Assembly (NCBI GenBank): GCA_945875915.1
Contig: CAMCMT010000016.1
Location: 1-52,984, forward strand
Source of the DNA: Synechococcus sp. UW140
GTDB lineage: Bacteria > Cyanobacteriota > Cyanobacteriia > PCC-6307 > Cyanobiaceae
DNA length: 52,984 nucleotides
Direction of reading: 5' to 3'
The notes beneath the pieces are model-generated. The model did no database searches and was not told the origin of the DNA. It saw nothing but the letters and a program-made list of their open reading frames with translations. The position numbers and the translations under genes are program-made. Shown piece after piece: positions 47,483 to 52,984 of the stretch; within the stretch, counting starts at the first letter, position 1; each line of letters starts with the position of its first letter.

Positions 47483-48695
47483 ATGGGTTCGGTGTCGCCT
47501 GGGTGATGTCATAAACCTCAAAAGAGGTTATGACCTTCCAAAACAATCACGAGAACAAGGCACTGTGCCTATTGTCTCATCATCTGGAGTATCCGATTAT
47601 CACAATGTGGCGATGGCAAAGGCGCCAGGCGTCGTCACGGGTCGATATGGAACCATAGGCAATGTTTACTATGTGAAAGAGGATTACTTCCCGCTAAATA
47701 CAACCCTGTATGTCAAGGATTTCAAGGGCAATGATCCTGGGTTTATCTCCTATCATCTGAGAACTATTGACTTCAACAGTTGCTCAGACAAGGCGGCGGT
47801 TCCAGGTGTAAACAGAAATCATCTCCACGAACTTGAAACGGCAATACCCCCCATAGCAGAACAAAAAGCAATCGCTCATATCCTCGGCACCCTTGACGAC
47901 AAGATCGAACTGAACCGCAAGACCAAAGAAACCTTAGAGGCGATGGCAAAGGCGCTCTTCAAGTCGTGGTTTGTGGATTTCGATCCAGTCAGAGCGAAGA
48001 CAGAAGGTCGCCCAACTGGATTGCCAGCAGAGATCAGCGACCTGTTCCCAGATTCATTTGAGGATTCGGAACTCGGCGAGATTCCGAGTGGGTGGAGAGA
48101 TGGTGAGATTCAAGACATTGCCGAACTGAATCCTGAAACTTGGGGCAGCAGAAACAAACCTCTTAGCGTTAGATACCTAGACCTATCCAACGTAAAGCAC
48201 GGGAAAATAGATAGCATTGAGGAGTATCAATGGGAAGATGCTCCAAGCAGGGCACGGCGGATCCTGAAAACTGGCGACACTGTTGTGGGAACAGTCAGAC
48301 CTGGGAATGGATCATATTGTCTCATTGGAGAAGATGGCATCACTGGAAGCACGGGTTTTGCCGTGTTGCGCCCGAAGAACAAGAACGACAGTGCTTTCGT
48401 TTATTTGGGTTCTTGCTCAAAAGAAAATATTGATCGCCTGGCGCATTTGGCAGATGGTGGAGCGTATCCAGCAGTGAGACCTGAGTTAGTAGCGCAAACT
48501 CCTATCATTATTGCCCCCAGGGATTTGCTGGATTGCTTTTCAAGAAGTGTTTCGCCGCTCTTTGCCGCTGCGGAAGAAAGGAAACAGTCGTCAAAACTCC
48601 TTTGCCAAGCAAGGGATGCCCTCCTCCCCAAACTCATCTCAGGTGAAATCCGAATCCCTGATGCCGAGAAGATGCTTGAGGGGGTCGTGCTATGA
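47472..48695 (+). CDS. hsdS: Type I restriction-modification specificity subunit HsdS
   Basis: A 407-residue protein with two target-recognition domains (about 1-130 and 205-350), each followed by a conserved helical spacer: AEQKAIAHILGTLDDKIELNR after the first and RKQSSKLLCQARDALLPKLISGEIR after the second. The recognition sequence cannot be predicted. It is intact and overlaps hsdM (11 bases) and the AlbA_2 gene (4 bases). Confidence 0.94.
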   Translation: MSSEWVRCRLGDVINLKRGYDLPKQSREQGTVPIVSSSGVSDYHNVAMAKAPGVVTGRYGTIGNVYYVKEDYFPLNTTLYVKDFKGNDPGFISYHLRTIDFNSCSDKAAVPGVNRNHLHELETAIPPIAEQKAIAHILGTLDDKIELNRKTKETLEAMAKALFKSWFVDFDPVRAKTEGRPTGLPAEISDLFPDSFEDSELGEIPSGWRDGEIQDIAELNPETWGSRNKPLSVRYLDLSNVKHGKIDSIEEYQWEDAPSRARRILKTGDTVVGTVRPGNGSYCLIGEDGITGSTGFAVLRPKNKNDSAFVYLGSCSKENIDRLAHLADGGAYPAVRPELVAQTPIIIAPRDLLDCFSRSVSPLFAAAEERKQSSKLLCQARDALLPKLISGEIRIPDAEKMLEGVVL

Positions 48696-50101
48696 GGACG
48701 TCTCCGCAGCAGATCGATCTCTGGCGGCAAGCGGCCTCTGAGCATCAGAGGCTGGAATTCAAGGAAGCGAAGCAGCAGTTTGATACCCGCAAGCTACGCG
48801 AATACTGCGTCGCCTTGGCCAATGAGGGTGGCGGTGTGCTTCTTCTTGGGATAGCGGATCAACCTCCACGCCAGGTTGTCAGCACTCAGGCCTTCCCAGA
48901 CACGGTTGCGGCAGCAGAACAACTGTTCAGAGCTGTCGGATTTAGAGTGGACATTGAAGATGTTGCCCATCCCGATGGGCGTGTACTCGTCTTTCATATT
49001 CCATCGCGACCCCGCGGAACGGCCTACAACCTTGAAGGCAAGTACCTGATGCGTGCAGGTGAAGCATTAGTGCCGATGAGCGAAGACCAGTTGAGGCGCA
49101 TTTTCTCTGAAGGTCAACCCGATTGGCTCGAGGAGCCTTCCCGTCGTGGCCTCGATGGTCAGGAGGTCGTAGAGCTGCTCGATACACAGACTTTTTTTGA
49201 GCTTCTGCGGTTGCCCTATCCCACAAATCGAGCTGGCGTCCTTGACAGACTCATTTCAGACAAGCTTGTGGATGACATTGGCGGCAGCTACACCATCCGT
49301 CGACTGGGAGCCCTGTTGTTAGCTCGACGACTGAGTGATTTCCCAGATCTATCACGCAAAGCCGCGCGCATCGTCGCCTACTCAGGCTCATCCAAATTGC
49401 AGACAAAGCTAGATCATGTCTTCAACCGCGGATATGCAGCGGGATTTCAAGAGCTTGTACAATTTGTTTACTCACAACTACCGCAGAACGAAGTCATTGA
49501 GCACGCCTTGCGCAAAGAGGTGAAGCTTGTTCCTGATGTTGTGATTCGCGAGCTTTTGGCCAATGCCTTGATTCATCAAGACTTCGCGGTGGCCGGGGCT
49601 TCGGTGATGATTGACATCTTCGCTAATCGCGTTGAGATCTCCAATCCGGGCGAGCCCTTGGTGCCTGTGGAGCGCTTCATCGATGGCTATCAATCTCGCA
49701 ATGAACACCTTGCTGATCTGATGCGACGCTTCGGTATCTGCGAAGAGAAGAGCAGCGGTATCGATCGGGTGGTTGATGCCGCTGAGGTATATCAATTGCC
49801 TGCTCCAGATTTTCACGCAGGATTCCGCCGCACGATTGTGACGATCTTCGGCCCCCTGCCATTTGATCAAATGGACCGGAACAACCGGGTTCGAGCCTGT
49901 TATCAACACTGCGCGCTCCGGTGGGTGATGGGCGAGCGGATGACCAATCAGACGCTTCGAGAGCGATTTCGGCTTGGGGAGGAGAAGGCCGCCGTGACGT
50001 CCCAGGTCATTTCAGCCACCATTGAGGCCAATCTGATTAAGCCAGACGGCAGCATCGGCGCCTCTCGCAAATTCGCCCGCTACCTCCCCTTCTGGGCATG
50101 A
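48692..50101 (+). CDS. AlbA_2 (Schlafen-type) / HATPase DNA-binding protein in the R-M operon
   Basis: A 469-residue protein. The N-terminal AlbA_2 domain (about 15-130) shows RLEFKEAKQ and CVALANEGGGVLLLGIAD. The middle/C-terminal region has a GHKL-type ATP-binding site: VVIRELLANALIHQDF (N-box) near 288-303 and IFANRVEISNPGEPL near 311-325. The last 70 residues resemble a winged helix. Genes of this family often accompany type I R-M loci; their role (regulation or extra defence) is unresolved. ATGA overlap with hsdS indicates coupled translation. Confidence 0.85.
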   Translation: MRTSPQQIDLWRQAASEHQRLEFKEAKQQFDTRKLREYCVALANEGGGVLLLGIADQPPRQVVSTQAFPDTVAAAEQLFRAVGFRVDIEDVAHPDGRVLVFHIPSRPRGTAYNLEGKYLMRAGEALVPMSEDQLRRIFSEGQPDWLEEPSRRGLDGQEVVELLDTQTFFELLRLPYPTNRAGVLDRLISDKLVDDIGGSYTIRRLGALLLARRLSDFPDLSRKAARIVAYSGSSKLQTKLDHVFNRGYAAGFQELVQFVYSQLPQNEVIEHALRKEVKLVPDVVIRELLANALIHQDFAVAGASVMIDIFANRVEISNPGEPLVPVERFIDGYQSRNEHLADLMRRFGICEEKSSGIDRVVDAAEVYQLPAPDFHAGFRRTIVTIFGPLPFDQMDRNNRVRACYQHCALRWVMGERMTNQTLRERFRLGEEKAAVTSQVISATIEANLIKPDGSIGASRKFARYLPFWA

Positions 50102-50145
50102 GGCCTTTTTAATGGCAACCTGTCGCCGCCGATGCTTAATCCCCC

Positions 50146-50170
50146 AAACCGACCGGGCCGCAGTCGGTTT
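50146..50170. promoter_or_regulatory. Hairpin between the AlbA_2 gene and hsdR
   Basis: A perfect 8-bp stem AAACCGAC/GTCGGTTT (50146-50153 with 50163-50170) and a 9-nt loop. No proper T-run follows (CGTATTT), so it is a weak terminator at best or a regulatory/processing hairpin. It separates hsdR from the hsdM-hsdS-AlbA_2 group by 138 bases of spacer. Confidence 0.5.
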
Positions 50171-50239
50171 CGTATTTAAGGCTTTCCCCGGGGCCGCCGT
50201 CCCAGGCTTGGCCACCGGCAGATTCTCTGGCTTCACCCC

Positions 50240-52780
50240 ATGGCCCTGATCACCGAAGACCATCTCGAACAGCAGTGCCTGGAGTGGTTCCAGGAGCTGG
50301 GATACAGCCACGTCTTCGCACCCCAACTCGACAGCGACGGCACCTCCCCTGAACGCACCGACTTCAGGCAGGTCATCCTCACGGGTCGCCTTCGCACAGC
50401 ACTCCGCCGCCTGAACCCAGAAGTTCCAGCGAGCACCATCGAGTCAGCGGTGCTCCAACTGGCGAACCCCAACGTGCCTGGTCTGCTGGTATCAAACCGC
50501 AACTTCCACCGCTGGATGACCCAGGGTTTACCCATCACCTATCTAGATGGGAACCAGCAGGTCGGAATTCGACTCAAGGTGATCGGATTTGACGACCCTG
50601 CTTCTAACGACTGGTTGGTGGTTAACCAGTTGGCGATCCAGGGCACCAAGCACAACCGCCGCCCTGATGTGGTGGTCTACGTCAACGGTCTACCGCTGGC
50701 GGTGATCGAACTGAAGAACCCTGCCGATGAGAAGGCAGACATCTGGGCAGGGTTCAACCAACTCCAGACCTACAAGCAAGACATCCCCGACCTGTTCACA
50801 TCGAACGTGCTGCTGGTGATCAGCGATGGCATCCAGGCACGGTTGGGTTCATTGAGTGCTGATCGGGAACGGTTCCAGCGGTGGCGAACTATCGAAGGGG
50901 AGAACCACCTCGATCCGCTGGGTAATCACCGTGACTTAGAGACCCTGGTGAGGGGCATCTTCGACAAGGGGCGACTGCTGGAGTTCGTTCGCTCCTTTTG
51001 CCTGTTTGAAGAAGACGGGCAGATCATCAAAAAGATCGCTGCCTACCACCAGTTCCACGCCGTCAGAGCAGCAGTGGAAAGCGTGGTCAAAGCAAGCAGA
51101 CCCGATGGCGACAAGAAAGGTGGCGTGGTCTGGCACACCCAAGGTGCTGGCAAGAGCATTGAGATGGCGTGTCTGGCGGGCAAGTTGCTCACTGATCCAC
51201 GCCTGGAGAACCCCACCCTGGTGATGGTCACCGACCGCCAAGACCTGGATGGTCAACTGTTTGGGGTGTTCGCTGGAGCAGGCGATCTGCTGGGTGAATC
51301 CCCCAAGCAGGCAGACAGTCGCCAAGAACTGAGAGAACTGTTGGGCAACAGGCCTAGTGGCGGCATCATCTTCACCACCATTCAGAAGTTCGCTACTGAA
51401 GATGGAGAAGACAAGTTCCCTGCCCTGAGCGAGCGCCACAACGTCGTGGTGATCTGCGATGAAGCACACCGCACCCAATACGGGTTCAAGGGTCGCTTCG
51501 ACACCAAGACAGGGGAGATCAAATACGGGTTGGCAAAGGCACTCAGAGATGCCCTGCCCCAAGCAACCTTCCTTGCCTTCACAGGAACGCCCATCTCCCA
51601 AGACGACCGTGACACCCAGGCGGTGTTTGGTCACTATGTCTCCGTCTACGACATTCAGCAGGCAGTGGAAGACGGTGCCACGGTGCCGATCTACTACGAA
51701 TCCCGCCTGGCAAAACTGGCGCTCAAGGAACCACTGCTGCCCCAGATCGATGCGGCGGTGGATGCCCTGTTCGCCGATGAAGCCGAAGGCTTCCCCGAAG
51801 GGATAGATGATAGTCCTGCTGCTGAACGGGCAAAGAGCAGGTGGGCAGCACTGGAAGCACTTGTGGGCGCTGAACCACGCCTAAAGCAGGTGGCAGCAGA
51901 TTTGATTGCCCACTTTGAGCAACGCTCACGCACCCAACCAGGTAAGGCGATGGTGGTAGCGATGAGCAGGGATATCTGTGCCCGCCTCTATGCCGCCATC
52001 GTTGCTCTGAGACCTGACTGGCACGATGACGACCCCAAAAAAGGTGCCATCAAGGTGGTGATGACGGCAGCGGCATCGGATGAGCAATATCTCCAACCGC
52101 ACCACACCACCAAGCAGCAGAAGAAGGATCTCGAGAGAAGGTTCAAGGATCCTGCCGACCCGCTCAAAATTGTGCTGGTGCGGGATATGTGGTTAACGGG
52201 GTTTGATGCACCCTGTCTGGCGACGATGTATGTGGATAAACCGATGAAGGGGGCGAACCTGGCGCAGGCGATTGCCCGTGTGAACAGGGTTTTCAAAGAC
52301 AAACCAGGCGGTCTGGTGGTCGATTACATCGGCATCGCCCCCCAACTCAAGGAAGCACTATCGACCTACACCGCATCGAAGGGCAAAGGACAAATCAAAC
52401 TGGATGTTGATCAGGCGCTACGGATCCTCAAAGAGAAACTCCAGGTTGCCCGTGACCTGCTCCACCCCATCGACTGGAGTGGATTCACCGATCCCAAGAC
52501 AGCGATGGCACTGCTGCCCAACTGCCTGGATCACATATTGACATTGCCAGATGGTAAGCAGCGCTATTGCGATACCGTGCTGGCAATGACCAAAGCATTT
52601 GCCCTGTGCGGAACGCTTGATCAAGCGCTGGTACTAGATCCCGAGGTCACCTTCCTTCAAGCGATCCGAGCACCACTAATCAAAGGTGATGGAGACGGAG
52701 GAGATGGTCGTGCCCCCAAGAATGTTGATTTTGAGTTGCGCCAACTAATGGGCACCTCGAAAAATCAACAAGGCACTTGA
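50240..52780 (+). CDS. hsdR: Type I restriction enzyme HsdR, C-terminally truncated by an IS
   Basis: The ATP-dependent translocase/nuclease subunit. The PD-(D/E)xK nuclease core is visible at [22 protein letters not shown] (here residues about 140-160), Walker A HTQGAGKS near 300, DEAHR near 410 and motif VI-like [14 protein letters not shown]. The family is about 1000 residues; this one stops at 846. Homology ends at FELRQL (residue about 836), and the last ten residues come from IS DNA. The missing C-terminal domain contacts the methyltransferase core, so the product is probably not functional. Confidence 0.9.
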   Translation: MALITEDHLEQQCLEWFQELGYSHVFAPQLDSDGTSPERTDFRQVILTGRLRTALRRLNPEVPASTIESAVLQLANPNVPGLLVSNRNFHRWMTQGLPITYLDGNQQVGIRLKVIGFDDPASNDWLVVNQLAIQGTKHNRRPDVVVYVNGLPLAVIELKNPADEKADIWAGFNQLQTYKQDIPDLFTSNVLLVISDGIQARLGSLSADRERFQRWRTIEGENHLDPLGNHRDLETLVRGIFDKGRLLEFVRSFCLFEEDGQIIKKIAAYHQFHAVRAAVESVVKASRPDGDKKGGVVWHTQGAGKSIEMACLAGKLLTDPRLENPTLVMVTDRQDLDGQLFGVFAGAGDLLGESPKQADSRQELRELLGNRPSGGIIFTTIQKFATEDGEDKFPALSERHNVVVICDEAHRTQYGFKGRFDTKTGEIKYGLAKALRDALPQATFLAFTGTPISQDDRDTQAVFGHYVSVYDIQQAVEDGATVPIYYESRLAKLALKEPLLPQIDAAVDALFADEAEGFPEGIDDSPAAERAKSRWAALEALVGAEPRLKQVAADLIAHFEQRSRTQPGKAMVVAMSRDICARLYAAIVALRPDWHDDDPKKGAIKVVMTAAASDEQYLQPHHTTKQQKKDLERRFKDPADPLKIVLVRDMWLTGFDAPCLATMYVDKPMKGANLAQAIARVNRVFKDKPGGLVVDYIGIAPQLKEALSTYTASKGKGQIKLDVDQALRILKEKLQVARDLLHPIDWSGFTDPKTAMALLPNCLDHILTLPDGKQRYCDTVLAMTKAFALCGTLDQALVLDPEVTFLQAIRAPLIKGDGDGGDGRAPKNVDFELRQLMGTSKNQQGT

Positions 52781-52984
52781 TTCCGGCGTGATCTCATTTA
52801 TGATTGGTTGAGCAATTTTAATGCCAACAGTGGGCCAGAGAGGCTTCTGGGACGAACAGCAAAGAGTCACAAAGCTCCAGGACAAAAAGCCGGTTCTAAA
52901 GAGCCTTGCTGATTCAATCCCATGGGAATCATTCCGCCCACTGCTTGACAAGGGCTATGAGCATGAGCGCAAGAGCAATGCAGG
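52749..52984 (+). mobile_element. Left end of an IS5-family insertion sequence (runs off the window)
   Basis: The element begins at about 52749, directly after CTAA (52745-52748), which matches the YTAR target of IS5-subgroup elements. Its first bases TGGGCACCTCGAAAAATC are a plausible terminal inverted repeat. A transposase reading frame starts 72 bases in. The right end and the second target copy are outside the window. Confidence 0.75.
52821..52984 (+). CDS. IS5-family transposase, N-terminal part
   Basis: ATG at 52821 opens a frame that stays open to the window end (54 codons). The segment RGFWDEQQRVTKLQDKKPVL and SIPWESFRPLLDKGYEHERK is the typical N terminus of IS5/IS1182-like DDE transposases common in cyanobacteria. 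The catalytic DDE region lies beyond the window. Confidence 0.85.
   Translation, partial: MPTVGQRGFWDEQQRVTKLQDKKPVLKSLADSIPWESFRPLLDKGYEHERKSNA

Overview
The window comes from a high-GC picocyanobacterium of the Synechococcus/Cyanobium type (alpha-cyanobacteria). The evidence is gene content and order: a cyanobacterial S10/spc ribosomal cluster without rpsJ, rpsN or rpmD; ndhN next to the clock-input gene ldpA; psaD; crtD; a cyanobacterial-type gshA; and several cyanobacteria-specific DUF families (DUF1815, DUF2839, CAAD/CURT1-like, TIGR03492-like). The genus is an inference. The first 45 kb reads as core chromosome. The last 8 kb differs in composition and content and looks like an acquired restriction-modification island.

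Layout. 0.1-11.1 kb (minus strand): rplC-rplD-rplW-rplB-rpsS-rplV-rpsC-rplP-rpmC-rpsQ-rplN-rplX-rplE-rpsH-rplF-rplR-rpsE-rplO, then a strong intrinsic terminator/attenuator, then secY-adk-rpmJ. 11.6-17.6 kb (plus): ndhN-ldpA-ycf45-like ATPase, tRNA-Gln, a HAD hydrolase that seems to need a CTG start, and recA behind a perfect cyanobacterial LexA box. 17.8-30.3 kb: small DUF genes, a Walker-A-less DinG-like helicase relative, tyrA, crtD and fructosamine kinase (divergent), a CAAD protein and a JAMM protease (divergent), an E1-like/rhodanese protein, a double-domain cobalamin adenosyltransferase, larE, speD, recF (apparently with an ATT or CTG start) and tRNA-Arg. 30.3-36.6 kb (minus): a tightly overlapping operon trpE-gshA-ppc-GNAT downstream of psaD. 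37.3-39.8 kb: mrp plus a degenerate histidine kinase. 39.9-45.1 kb: hemF, an amidase-like protein, a CCB-like protein, an RNase D-like nuclease, a small unknown, a lipid-A-disaccharide-synthase-like protein and tRNA-Cys.

45.1 kb to the end: past tRNA-Cys the GC content falls and the content switches to two overlapping, mutually similar single-TM micro-proteins, then hsdM, hsdS, an AlbA_2 (Schlafen-type)/HATPase gene and hsdR. hsdR is cut off near residue 836 at a CTAA sequence. Directly beyond it lies the left end of an IS5-family element whose transposase ORF runs off the window. The restriction subunit is therefore probably inactivated while methylation and specificity genes are intact.

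The most interesting items are the micro-protein pair plus AlbA_2 ATPase packaged with a type I R-M locus, the IS-interrupted hsdR, the intra-operon terminator ahead of secY, the recA LexA box, and two essential-looking N termini (HAD and RecF) reachable only from non-ATG/GTG/TTG starts.
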